NCBI GenBank assembly: GCA_964400355.1
Contig: CAYNTO010000002.1
Location: forward strand, 186,001-250,000
Direction of reading: 5' to 3'
Length of the DNA stretch: 64,000 nucleotides
From: JACKAL01 sp964400355
Lineage (GTDB): Bacteria > Bdellovibrionota > Bdellovibrionia > Bdellovibrionales > JAGQZY01
Shown one piece after another: positions 44,643 to 53,605 of this stretch; within the stretch, counting starts at the first letter, position 1; every line of letters starts with the position of its first letter. The translations under genes were made by a program, and so were the position numbers. A model generated the notes under the pieces. That model had not been told where the DNA came from, made no database searches, and worked only from the letters and a program-made list of their open reading frames with translations.

Positions 44643-45683
44643 ATGTTTGTCTACGTATTTGGTAGCTTGCTGAGTTTTATTCTTACTTTGGGTGTGATTC
44701 AGTTCTACCGGCGCTTTGCCATGCATTACGGAATTATTGATATGCCCAGCGAGCGCAGTCAGCACCGCGTGCCGATGCCCCGTGGGGCGGGGATTTGTTT
44801 TTATCTTGGCGTCACATTGACCTTGGCGCTCCTTTATTTTATGCGCCAGCTTTCGCTCACATTCACACTGCCAGTATTTTTAGGCGGTTCGTTGGTCATG
44901 CTACTTGGCTATTGGGACGATCTCAAGTCGGTGCCGGCAACAGTGCGCCTATCGGTGCAGTTTTTAGTGTCGCTGTTTGTAATTGCGCTTATGACCAATG
45001 GCTTTGCAGAAGAGATTGAAATTTCATTTTTACCAAGCTGGCCATTGCTCACGTCGCTCTTTTGCATTCTCTATGTGGTGTGGTTTATAAATTTATACAA
45101 TTTTATGGATGGCAGTGATGGGCTGGCCACACTCGTGGGTATCGTGGCCTCGGCGATTTTTTCGGCGTGTTCGTTTTTTCTCGGCAACATCGATGTGGCG
45201 ATAGTATATGCGGTGTTGGCGTTTTCCTTATTTGCTTTCTTAACACTCAATTGGCACCCGGCTGTGGTGTTTATGGGTGATTCGGGCGCCTACTTTTTGG
45301 GATTCGTTTTTGGGGCATTTGCACTTTTGACGAAATTGGTTTACGACGCCTCTCTTTACATTCACCTCATTGTGTTTGGTATGTTCGTTGTTGATGCGAC
45401 TTGGACACTGATTGTTCGTGTGGCGCGTGGAGAGCGGCCGTCGCAGCCCCATAAGCAACATGCGTTTCAAAAGATGGTGGCCGCCGGTTACACCCATCCC
45501 CAAGTCGCGCTGTTTTACGCAAGCGTGATGATCCTGTGGTTGTTACCCAATGCGATCATGGCAATTGCGTATCCCATGTACAGTTTTTACTTTTTGGTTT
45601 CGGCCTACGTGCCGGTTTATTTATTTGTCATTTGGTCGCGCGCAGGCACTGAGCGAGCGTTTCCTCTGCGGAGAAAGGTTTAA
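44643..45683 (+). CDS. Polyprenyl-phosphate sugar-1-phosphate transferase (WbpL/WecA-like)
   Basis: This integral membrane enzyme starts lipid-linked glycan synthesis by moving a sugar-1-phosphate to undecaprenyl phosphate. The 346 residues give about ten membrane segments. GYWDDLKS, NLYNFMDGSDGLA and FMGDSGAYFLGF are the metal and substrate motifs, and HKQHAFQK near 265 is the sugar-specific motif of the WbpL/WecA branch. It lies eight bases after the aminotransferase gene. Confidence 0.88.
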   Translation: MFVYVFGSLLSFILTLGVIQFYRRFAMHYGIIDMPSERSQHRVPMPRGAGICFYLGVTLTLALLYFMRQLSLTFTLPVFLGGSLVMLLGYWDDLKSVPATVRLSVQFLVSLFVIALMTNGFAEEIEISFLPSWPLLTSLFCILYVVWFINLYNFMDGSDGLATLVGIVASAIFSACSFFLGNIDVAIVYAVLAFSLFAFLTLNWHPAVVFMGDSGAYFLGFVFGAFALLTKLVYDASLYIHLIVFGMFVVDATWTLIVRVARGERPSQPHKQHAFQKMVAAGYTHPQVALFYASVMILWLLPNAIMAIAYPMYSFYFLVSAYVPVYLFVIWSRAGTERAFPLRRKV

Positions 45684-45684
45684 G

Positions 45685-46617
45685 ATGCTCGGCTATGCCA
45701 TTGATCGCAAAATTACAGACGTTCTTGCCGAGAAGTCATTCACCATCTCTGCAGAGGTGATACCTCCTCGCAATGGTGAGGAACAGAGCGAAGTTTTCAG
45801 CAAGCTCAAACAAATTGTCGATTCGGGTGTGGATTTTTTATCGGTAACCAAGGGCGCCGGGGGCAGCTTGCGCGGAGGCAGTTTGCCTATCGCCCAAGCG
45901 ATCAAAGATAATTTTAAAAGGCCCAGCATTGCCCACTTTACCTGTCGTGATTTGGTTCCAGAAGAGGTGGAAAACCAGTTGATGGATCACCATTACTTTG
46001 GGATTCGCAACATTTTGGCGCTGCGCGGAGATCCGCCCATGGGAAGCGAAGAGTGGAAGCCGCGCGAAGGTGGCTATCACTACGCCTATGAGCTGGTGAA
46101 GCAGATAGTGAATTTAAATGGTGGTCAGTTTATAGAGCGCGCCAATTTTAAAGTGGAGCCGCGTGAACGCACGGATTTTTGCATCGGCGTTGCCGTTTAT
46201 CCAGAACATCCCGTCGAGAGCGAGCGGGTGCGTTTTACAGAAGAAAAATTTAAAGCGGGTGCCGACTACGGTATTACGCAGATGCTGTTCGATGCGGATC
46301 TCTATGAAACGTTCATGGGCGAGCTTGCTGCAAAAGGTATTCAGAAACCCATTTTGCCCGGAGTGCGCATTCTAAAATCCAAAAAACAAGCGCGTGTGAT
46401 GACCCAGCGCTTTGGCTGCCAGGTGCCTCAGTGGTATTTGAACGCGCTACCGGAAGAGGCCGACAAATCGGCCAGTGATTCCGTGTTGATGGAACCGTTT
46501 TTAAACATGATCGAAAAGTTTCGTAGAGCCGGAGCACCCGGTATTCATTTGTTTGTTTTGTCGGATACGCGCCTCAATGTGGATGCGGCGAAAATTCTTA
46601 AAAAGGAGAGTTTATGA
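45685..46617 (+). CDS. metF: 5,10-methylenetetrahydrofolate reductase family protein
   Basis: This flavoprotein reduces methylene-THF to methyl-THF for methionine synthesis. The 310 residues start MLGYAIDRKITDVL and contain SAEVIPPRNGEEQS near 22, ALRGDPP near 110 and FxADLY-like FDADLYETF near 200. The ATG lies one base after the previous stop and the 3' end overlaps manC, so it is embedded in the sugar operon. The longer frame from 45550 runs inside the upstream gene and is rejected. Confidence 0.85.
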   Translation: MLGYAIDRKITDVLAEKSFTISAEVIPPRNGEEQSEVFSKLKQIVDSGVDFLSVTKGAGGSLRGGSLPIAQAIKDNFKRPSIAHFTCRDLVPEEVENQLMDHHYFGIRNILALRGDPPMGSEEWKPREGGYHYAYELVKQIVNLNGGQFIERANFKVEPRERTDFCIGVAVYPEHPVESERVRFTEEKFKAGADYGITQMLFDADLYETFMGELAAKGIQKPILPGVRILKSKKQARVMTQRFGCQVPQWYLNALPEEADKSASDSVLMEPFLNMIEKFRRAGAPGIHLFVLSDTRLNVDAAKILKKESL

Positions 46618-48011
46618 TTCCAGTGATTATTTCTGGAGGCTCGGGAAGCCGCTTGTGGCCCATTTCACGCACGTCGTACCCGAAGCAGTTTTGTGAAATC
46701 TTTGATGAACCACTCCTCGAGCACACACTCAAGCGCGTAGCCCCCATGGGCACGCCGATGATCATCACCGTGCAGAGCTTAAAGGTACTCACTGATCGCT
46801 GCATGACCAATTTGCGGTTGCCGCTTGAGAACGTGATCTATGAACCGTTTGCAAAGAACACGGCTCCGGCGGTGGCGCTCCTGTGCCACGTGCTCGAACA
46901 GCAGGGTAAGCGCAATGAGATTGTTGGCGTATTTCCGGCCGATCATTTAGTGGGTAAAGAAAAAAAGTTTTTAGAAATCGTGAAGCTCGCCGAAAAATGC
47001 GCCGGTGAAGGTAAGGTTGTGACTCTAGGTATTCAGCCGGACCATCCATCAACTGGTTTTGGGTATATCGAGTGTACAAAGGATGAATACAAAAAAGAGG
47101 GGGATTTGGTAGTTCGAAAAGTGCGCCAGTTCTCTGAAAAGCCCGATCTCGGCACTGCAAAAGCGTTCGTTGAGAGTGGGAACCATTTTTGGAATGCCGG
47201 CATGTTTGTTTTTAAAGTCGATACCATGATTCGCGCCTTTGAAAAATTTCTACCTGATGTGTGGAAGGTAGTCTCTAAAATCGAAAAGGATCGCAAAAAC
47301 CTGACCGAGATGTATGGGCAGGTGCAGTCCATGAGTGTCGATAAGGGTGTAATGGAAAAATTGGAAGAGCAAGTGTGCATACCCAGTGATATTGAGTGGA
47401 GTGATTTGGGTTCGTGGGATGACTACGCGAAGATGGCGGACTTGGGCATTATCTCGCAAGGGACCAATAAGGCAAAGACTGTAGGATTTGAAGCGAAGAA
47501 CAATTTTATTTTTTCGGTAAAAGAAAAAACCATTGCTGTGGTTGGCATTGACGATGCGTTTGTGATTGAAACCCCTGATGCACTTTTGATTGGAAAAAAG
47601 GGCCACAGTCAAGACACCAAAAAAGTCGTTGAACAGCTGGAGCAAAAAAAGGATCCGATCACCACAGAGCACACCTTTGACCATCGTCCGTGGGGCAAGT
47701 ACGAGATTATTTCTGATGATTCCGAATTTAAAATTAAAGTAATCGCGGTGAATCCGGGCCAGCAGTTGTCCTATCAATCGCATCTTCACCGCAGTGAACA
47801 CTGGGTAATTATTGATGGTTCCGGCGAAGTAGTGATCAACGAGCAGGTACTCCAGGTCAATCCAGGAAGCTCTATCGTGATTCCGAGCAATTCTAAACAC
47901 CGAATGCGTAATACGGGAACAAAGGTATTACGTTTTGTGGAAGTGCAGACTGGTGAATACTTTGGTGAAGACGACATTAAACGTTACGATGATGATTACA
48001 ATCGAGCATAG
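46614..48011 (+). CDS. manC: Mannose-1-phosphate guanylyltransferase / mannose-6-phosphate isomerase
   Basis: It makes GDP-mannose. The 465 residues hold an N-terminal nucleotidyltransferase with GGSGSRLWPISR (8-19) and a C-terminal cupin isomerase domain with HRPWGKYE and SLHLHRSEHW-like QSHLHRSEHW near 385. It overlaps metF by four bases (ATGA). It feeds the gmd gene downstream. Confidence 0.93.
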   Translation: MIPVIISGGSGSRLWPISRTSYPKQFCEIFDEPLLEHTLKRVAPMGTPMIITVQSLKVLTDRCMTNLRLPLENVIYEPFAKNTAPAVALLCHVLEQQGKRNEIVGVFPADHLVGKEKKFLEIVKLAEKCAGEGKVVTLGIQPDHPSTGFGYIECTKDEYKKEGDLVVRKVRQFSEKPDLGTAKAFVESGNHFWNAGMFVFKVDTMIRAFEKFLPDVWKVVSKIEKDRKNLTEMYGQVQSMSVDKGVMEKLEEQVCIPSDIEWSDLGSWDDYAKMADLGIISQGTNKAKTVGFEAKNNFIFSVKEKTIAVVGIDDAFVIETPDALLIGKKGHSQDTKKVVEQLEQKKDPITTEHTFDHRPWGKYEIISDDSEFKIKVIAVNPGQQLSYQSHLHRSEHWVIIDGSGEVVINEQVLQVNPGSSIVIPSNSKHRMRNTGTKVLRFVEVQTGEYFGEDDIKRYDDDYNRA

Positions 48012-48014
48012 AGA

Positions 48015-49070
48015 GTGAAAGTCTACTTCGATGTCACATGTTTAATGCCGAAGCGAGTATCGGGCATCGGCGTATACGCCCGTGAGTTGTTCAAGGCCCT
48101 CAGGGACCAAGATGCTCCCCTGGAGCCGGTGATAAAACTCTCGCGCGTTTTGAAGCCGTCTTCTGTCGAAGCGCACATAGGCCAGCCCGCAAAGCCATTC
48201 TTCGCGCCACTCGAATCATTGCGAGGCGGTGGAATTATTCAGGGTCCTGATTTCCGTTTACTTTCCCACTCAAATCGCTTTAAAAAAATTGTAACCATTC
48301 ATGACCTGGCAGTTTTTCACAAGGGTTTTAATTCCGAACCATTTCGCGAGAGCGGGCAGGCAGCCACGCGCGATGTACTCCATAATGGTCAACCTGATAT
48401 AGTGATCGCCGACACCGAAGTTATCGCCAATGAAATTCGCCAACAGTTTCCCGAGTTCAAGAATCGTGTGCGCTGCATTCCGCCGGGCTGCGATCATTTT
48501 TTAAAGACGCAAAAAAACTTTGTTCCGAACGTGCATAAGTCGCCGTACTTTTTGTACGCTGGCCATCTAGAAACGCGGAAAAATATTTTAGGCATCATCA
48601 AAGGCTTCGAGGTCGTCGCGCGCAAACACGCAGATGCGAAACTGTACTTGGTTGGCAAAGATGGTTATCAGTCCGATGAGATTCGCGCCTACATTCAGGC
48701 CTCGAGTGCTCAAACTGCCATCGAACAAAAAGGCTTTGTGTCGAACGAAGAGCTCCAGGGTCTTTACGCAGGAGCCTCCGCATTTGTGTTCCCCAGCTTT
48801 TACGAAGGTTTTGGTTTTCCGATACTGGAAGCCATGTCTTTGGGATGCCCTGTGATCACGTCGAACTACGGCGCGATGAAGGAGCTGGCCGGTGAGGCTG
48901 CACTGTTGGTGGACCCCAAAAGCCCTGACCAAATCGCCGCAGCTATGGAGCGTGTCCTCACAGATTCCCCCGCGGTGCAGGCGCTCATGCGAATGGGCGA
49001 CCAGCGCTGGCGCCAATTCACATGGGAAAATTGCGCGGCCCAGTTTATGGAACTCTACCGTACGATCTGA
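48015..49070 (+). CDS. GT4 family glycosyltransferase
   Basis: This is a GT-B fold retaining glycosyltransferase of 351 residues with a GTG start. The N-terminal SGIGVYARELFKAL and C-terminal FVFPSFYEGFGFPILEAMSLGCPVI with the E-x7-E motif are typical. In this cluster it probably transfers mannose or a derived 6-deoxyhexose; the acceptor is unknown. It follows manC by three bases. Confidence 0.88.
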   Translation: MKVYFDVTCLMPKRVSGIGVYARELFKALRDQDAPLEPVIKLSRVLKPSSVEAHIGQPAKPFFAPLESLRGGGIIQGPDFRLLSHSNRFKKIVTIHDLAVFHKGFNSEPFRESGQAATRDVLHNGQPDIVIADTEVIANEIRQQFPEFKNRVRCIPPGCDHFLKTQKNFVPNVHKSPYFLYAGHLETRKNILGIIKGFEVVARKHADAKLYLVGKDGYQSDEIRAYIQASSAQTAIEQKGFVSNEELQGLYAGASAFVFPSFYEGFGFPILEAMSLGCPVITSNYGAMKELAGEAALLVDPKSPDQIAAAMERVLTDSPAVQALMRMGDQRWRQFTWENCAAQFMELYRTI

Positions 49071-49200
49071 CGCCTCTACGCGCATGTGCCCTGTGTAAAC
49101 TCCCAAAAAGTACCGATTGCCGCGACGCGCTCGAGCTGTAGGCTTGCTCTCGGCAACGCGGCCTCGTATTTTGTTCCATAATATTGATAGAGGAGACGAA

Positions 49201-50190
49201 ATGAAGTCGGCGTTGATTACAGGTGTTACGGGTCAAGATGGGTCTTACCTCGCAGAGTTGCTGCTCAGTAAGGGCTACAAGGTTTACGGGCTCACTCGAC
49301 GCTCAAGTTCAGTCGCGACGGATCGCATAGCGCATATTCAGGACAAGATTCAGCTCATTTCTGGCGATCTCTTAGACGAGACATCGTTGATGAATGCGAT
49401 GGAAATTGCAAAGCCCGATGAAATTTACAATTTGGGTGCCCAGAGCTTTGTACACACGTCGTGGACGCAGCCGATCCTCACCGCAGAATTCACAGGCGTC
49501 GGTGTGGCTCGCGTTTTGGAAGCTATGAAAAAAGTGTGTCCTAAGGCTCGATTCTATCAGGCGTCCAGCTCTGAAATGTTTGGTAAAGTGCAAGCAGTGC
49601 CACAGGTGGAGGGAACTCCATTTTATCCGCGTTCTCCTTATGGTGTTGCGAAGCTCTATGGCCATTGGATTACTATCAACTACCGCGAATCATTTGGTTT
49701 GCACGCATCCTCTGGCATTTTGTTCAATCACGAATCGCCTCGTCGTGGAATCGAGTTCGTCACTCGCAAGATCACTTATAATGTGGCGCTGATTAAGAAT
49801 GAGCTCGCGACAGAGCTCCGCCTCGGCAACTTGGATGCCCGCCGTGATTGGGGTTTTGCAGGTGATTACGTAGAGGCTATGTGGTTGATGCTCCAACAAG
49901 ACAACCCAGACGACTATGTCATTTCGATGAACGAGACACACGCTGTTCAGGAATTTGTAGAGCTCGCTTTTGCGCGCGCCGATCTGGACTGGAAAAAATA
50001 TGTAAAGATCGATGAGCGTTTTGTGCGTCCTGCAGAAGTGGATCTGTTGATTGGGAACCCCGAGAAAGCCAAGAAAAAACTGGGTTGGGAACCAAAAACA
50101 TCATTCAAGAGCCTGGTAAATATGATGGTCGATTCGGATCTCAAATTTGTCGAACAGCACAAAAAAGCGGGAATTCCACTTGCCCGCTAA
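49201..50190 (+). CDS. gmd: GDP-mannose 4,6-dehydratase
   Basis: This converts GDP-mannose to GDP-4-keto-6-deoxymannose. The 329 residues contain GVTGQDGSYLAELLL (8-22) for NADP binding, a Ser/Thr-Glu catalytic segment SSSEMFG, and YGVAK with the catalytic Tyr and Lys. The ATG follows AGAGGAGACGA. The in-frame extension to 49117 has no family match. Confidence 0.94.
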   Translation: MKSALITGVTGQDGSYLAELLLSKGYKVYGLTRRSSSVATDRIAHIQDKIQLISGDLLDETSLMNAMEIAKPDEIYNLGAQSFVHTSWTQPILTAEFTGVGVARVLEAMKKVCPKARFYQASSSEMFGKVQAVPQVEGTPFYPRSPYGVAKLYGHWITINYRESFGLHASSGILFNHESPRRGIEFVTRKITYNVALIKNELATELRLGNLDARRDWGFAGDYVEAMWLMLQQDNPDDYVISMNETHAVQEFVELAFARADLDWKKYVKIDERFVRPAEVDLLIGNPEKAKKKLGWEPKTSFKSLVNMMVDSDLKFVEQHKKAGIPLAR

Positions 50191-51085
50191 AGTCGTATTG
50201 GTAACGGGCGAACAGGGTTTTTTGGGAGCGTTGCTTGTAAAAAAACTAGAAAGTCAAAACGATTTATCGGTGCATATCTTCGGTGGAGACATTACAGATC
50301 GCGAATTTTGTGTTCGGCGGCTCAATGAAATACAACCTGATGTTGTGGTTCATTTAGCGGCATTGAGCTTACCAAAAGCGTGCGACGAGCAGCCGGATCT
50401 TGCGATTCAGGTCAATGTCGAAGGCACGCGCAACATTGCAGATGCCGCAAAGACATTGGACAAAAATGTTCATCTCGTGTTCACCAGTACGGCTCAGGTC
50501 TATGACTACCAAGAATTGTCTTTCGGGTTTCCCATCGACGAAGCGTGCAAGATTGCGCCTCAGAATCTCTATGCAGAAACAAAGTTAGCGGGGGAGCAAC
50601 TGCTGACCAGTTCGTCTTATCGTTGCACTGTCAAAACCACTGTTCTGCGCCTGTTCAATCACGTCCACAAAAGCCAACAGTCCGCCACCTATATGAGCTC
50701 CATCTATAGTCAAGTACTCGCCCTGCAGTCTGCGGGGAAAACGACGGGCACTCTAACAACAGGGGACCTAAATCTTTATCGCGAATTGAACCCGGTGCAG
50801 AGCCTTTTGAACTTACTGGTGGCACTATGTGGAACTTCGCCGACCTACGATTATGAAATCTTTAATGTGTGTTCGGGTAAGAGTCGCCAACTTCAAACGG
50901 TGGCGAACGCATTTGCTGCGGTCTTTGGAATGACGCTAAAATTTGAACTCAATCCAGCGCTCCTGCGCAAAAACGATCCAAAGATGGTCGTGGGATCTAA
51001 TGAAAAGATCAAGAAGATTTTGGCGCTACAGTACGCCGATCTCACTGACGAGGAACTTGTACGGTACTTTTGCGCTGAGATCTAA
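50180..51085 (+). CDS. NAD(P)-dependent sugar reductase/epimerase (Rmd-like)
   Basis: This SDR-superfamily protein of about 301 residues has VLVTGEQGFLG near the N-terminus and the catalytic pair YAETK. Next to gmd it is best explained as GDP-6-deoxy-4-keto-mannose reductase, giving GDP-rhamnose, though GDP-fucose synthase is possible. The TTG at 50180 has GCGGGA upstream and overlaps gmd by 11 bases. An earlier TTG at 50147 is possible. Confidence 0.75.
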   Translation: MPAKVVLVTGEQGFLGALLVKKLESQNDLSVHIFGGDITDREFCVRRLNEIQPDVVVHLAALSLPKACDEQPDLAIQVNVEGTRNIADAAKTLDKNVHLVFTSTAQVYDYQELSFGFPIDEACKIAPQNLYAETKLAGEQLLTSSSYRCTVKTTVLRLFNHVHKSQQSATYMSSIYSQVLALQSAGKTTGTLTTGDLNLYRELNPVQSLLNLLVALCGTSPTYDYEIFNVCSGKSRQLQTVANAFAAVFGMTLKFELNPALLRKNDPKMVVGSNEKIKKILALQYADLTDEELVRYFCAEI

Positions 51086-51096
51086 ATTTACAAATT

Positions 51097-51837
51097 TTAA
51101 AAAATAGTTTTATATTCGGCGAGAACTTCTGAAGACTTTCCATCTCTTCGCACGCGATGGTTATCAATCCAGATACAACGTTCGCAGAGCTTTTCTGCAT
51201 CACTGGAGGAGTGAGTCACTAGGATGATAGTAACGCCTTGGTTCTTCATTGCCACAATCTTCTCGTTGCTCTTTTTTTGAAAACCTTCGTCACCGACGCC
51301 AAGGATTTCATCGATAAGAAGAATCTCGGGCTCGAGATGCGCCACCACGGAAAAGGCCAGGCGAGCCATCATGCCTGACGAATACGTCCTTATAGGCATT
51401 TCTATAAAATTGTTGAGATCTGAGAATTCAATAATTTGTTCCATCTTTTCCAAAACTTTTTTTCGCGACAGGCCCAGGATCACACCGTTGAGACGAATGT
51501 TTTCGCGCCCAGAAAGTTCCGGATGAAATCCTCCACCCAACTCCAGTAGCGGTGATACGCGGCCGCGCACATGCACTTCGCCTTTATTGGGACGCAATAC
51601 TCCTGCGATCATTCCCAAAGTGGTGCTCTTGCCGCTGCCGTTTCTGCCGATGATAGCAATGCTTTCGCCTTTTTGGACGGTAAAGGAGATGTCTTCCAGT
51701 GCCTGATGTTTTTGATTCTTGATCTCGCGCAGGTATTTCGGAGCATTAAAAATGAAATGTTTAATGCCACCGGTAAGATGATGATAGTACGGGTAATGTT
51801 TCCAAACGTGTGAGAATTCGATGATGGGTTGGTTCAC
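51097..51837 (-). CDS. wzt: ABC exporter ATP-binding subunit Wzt (short form)
   Basis: It powers export of lipid-linked O-antigen or related glycan. The 246 residues hold the Walker A GRNGSGKST, signature TYSSGM and Walker B ILLIDEIL. The N-terminal part matches Wzt/TagH. It lacks the C-terminal carbohydrate-binding domain of E. coli O8/O9a-type Wzt. The GTG at 51837 overlaps the wzm stop (GTGA) and has GCGGAG upstream. Confidence 0.88.
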   Translation of the reverse strand: MNQPIIEFSHVWKHYPYYHHLTGGIKHFIFNAPKYLREIKNQKHQALEDISFTVQKGESIAIIGRNGSGKSTTLGMIAGVLRPNKGEVHVRGRVSPLLELGGGFHPELSGRENIRLNGVILGLSRKKVLEKMEQIIEFSDLNNFIEMPIRTYSSGMMARLAFSVVAHLEPEILLIDEILGVGDEGFQKKSNEKIVAMKNQGVTIILVTHSSSDAEKLCERCIWIDNHRVRRDGKSSEVLAEYKTIF

Positions 51838-52607
51838 AGTATCTCCGCAAAGCGCCATGAGAGCTTTCTATAAATCCATTGGCACACGATGAGAAGCGCC
51901 AATCCCCAAATAAAAGAGCAGGATAAATAATAAAGATCTACAGTGTTTTCTAAGAAAACATGACGCCAGTTGATCATTAAGGTCGCGAAGGGATTGATCA
52001 CCACGAGATGCTGATATTCCTTCGGAATCATCTGCTCAGAATAGAGGATCGGGGTGAGGTAAAAGGTAAATTGCATACCAATCTGCACCAGGCGTTCGAG
52101 ATCCCTAAAAAACAGCGTGAGAGTTCCCAGAAGTAAGGTGATGGAATAGGTCATCATGAACTGGATTAGAAACAAAAGTGGCAGAGCCCAAAGCCAGGTG
52201 AGCCCAGGCGTGATATCTGAGAATAGCATGATCAAGAGTACGATCGGAATAGTGAGCGAAAAATGAAGGGCGTCTTGCGTCACCATCACCAGCGGAATCA
52301 TGAAGCGCGGGAACAGTGTTTTTTTAATCAACTGAGCATTGGAATGAAACGTCGTGGGCGCAACGTTTATGGAGTTGGCGATCCATTGCCACGGATAAAG
52401 GCCCGTTACCAAAAATAAAACGTAATTCGGTTGCGGCACCTTAAGGATTTTTTGAAAGACGATGTAGTAAATCAACACGGAGGCCAGGGGGCTTGTCACC
52501 GACCACAGGTAGCCAAATGCCATATGCTTGTAGCGTATGGATAGCTCTTTTCGGGTGAGCTCAATCATAAGATCTTTATGATGCAGTTTCTGACGGGCGC
52601 TATTCAT
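51834..52607 (-). CDS. wzm: ABC exporter permease Wzm
   Basis: This is the ABC-2-type membrane subunit, 257 residues with six predicted segments. The N-terminal MIELTRKELSIRYKHMAFGYLWS is typical of polysaccharide exporters. It pairs with wzt. Its ATG overlaps the stop of the upstream methyltransferase by one base. Confidence 0.9.
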   Translation of the reverse strand: MNSARQKLHHKDLMIELTRKELSIRYKHMAFGYLWSVTSPLASVLIYYIVFQKILKVPQPNYVLFLVTGLYPWQWIANSINVAPTTFHSNAQLIKKTLFPRFMIPLVMVTQDALHFSLTIPIVLLIMLFSDITPGLTWLWALPLLFLIQFMMTYSITLLLGTLTLFFRDLERLVQIGMQFTFYLTPILYSEQMIPKEYQHLVVINPFATLMINWRHVFLENTVDLYYLSCSFIWGLALLIVCQWIYRKLSWRFAEIL

Positions 52608-53605
52608 TATTTCTTTCTAAAAAAGAGGAGCAGGGGGGTGAATATAATGGAGCCGCATTTAAAAATAATACTGATGGGTTGATTCATATTCCCATCGAAG
52701 TCTAAAATATGATCAATGTCCTGCTTGGAAAGACGCAAATCCAAAGGCCCAAGCAATTCCATTTTGTGAGAATCGAGCATATGTCTTTGCAGTTCTTCGA
52801 GATTGAAATACTCTTCGTGAGAGGCATCTTTGTTGAGGATAAATTCTGTAGTGATCGCAGCAATACCACCCGGTTTGAGCACACGCTCAATTTCTTGCAT
52901 GGTTTTTTCAATATTACTTCTGGACCCAAAATGTTCAATGGCAGAAAACGAGAAGATATAATCAAAATGATTGTTTCCGAATTTAAGATCCATAGCGTTC
53001 ATGTGTTGCAGCTCTAGTTTTTCCTTGGGGTAGGAAAACGGCGCGTACTTGTTGGGGTTAGCGAGGATATCTGAGTGTGCCGTGTGCTGCCATGCTGAAT
53101 CATTATTGAGATAAAGATCGGTCCCAACAACCATCTCTGACTGGCGTGCGTAATAGAACAGGGGCTTTTCACAACCGGATCCGATGCCTAGACCTTTCTT
53201 ATCAGGCCCGAGGGCGCCCCATTTTTGAAGTCCCAGGGTGGCCATCACAAACTCCCAGGATTTTCTTTCCATTGCGCCCACCGGTTCGATCATTTCCATA
53301 AACACGCGTTTGAACTCGGGCGCCGTGTAATCGAGTTCACTGGCAATGCAGGAATGGCCGATATCATGTGGACCTGTCAGCGTAGTTGAAATGGAGGAGG
53401 TTAAATTGGCAGTGGAGAGAGCATAGTATTGGGCGTCCTGAGACGGATTGAGTGGGTACTGTCCGCGCGCATTCCGAAGAGTGTTCAAAGCACGCTTTCC
53501 CTGCCACCATAGTTTGAGAGCTATAGAGGGAAGAAGTGGGCTGCGCTTGATGCGGCCCTTAATAGCGAGTAGTTGAATCTGGAGGGAGCGATTGGCCTGG
53601 AACAC
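52607..53605 (-). CDS. SAM-dependent methyltransferase
   Basis: This is a 332-residue class I methyltransferase. The glycine motif is GLGIGSGCEKPLFYY, and the acidic and post-motifs include DYIFSFSAIEHFGS and RVLKPGGIAAITTEF. N- and C-terminal parts add hydrophobic stretches, so membrane contact is possible. It may methylate a sugar of the chain; no substrate is known. It overlaps wzm by one base. Confidence 0.75.
   Translation of the reverse strand: MFQANRSLQIQLLAIKGRIKRSPLLPSIALKLWWQGKRALNTLRNARGQYPLNPSQDAQYYALSTANLTSSISTTLTGPHDIGHSCIASELDYTAPEFKRVFMEMIEPVGAMERKSWEFVMATLGLQKWGALGPDKKGLGIGSGCEKPLFYYARQSEMVVGTDLYLNNDSAWQHTAHSDILANPNKYAPFSYPKEKLELQHMNAMDLKFGNNHFDYIFSFSAIEHFGSRSNIEKTMQEIERVLKPGGIAAITTEFILNKDASHEEYFNLEELQRHMLDSHKMELLGPLDLRLSKQDIDHILDFDGNMNQPISIIFKCGSIIFTPLLLFFRKK

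Noticed and set aside
45550..45684. N-terminal extension of metF
   Set aside because: The added residues are read within the upstream transferase gene in another frame, and the family start is at 45685 with a ribosome site.
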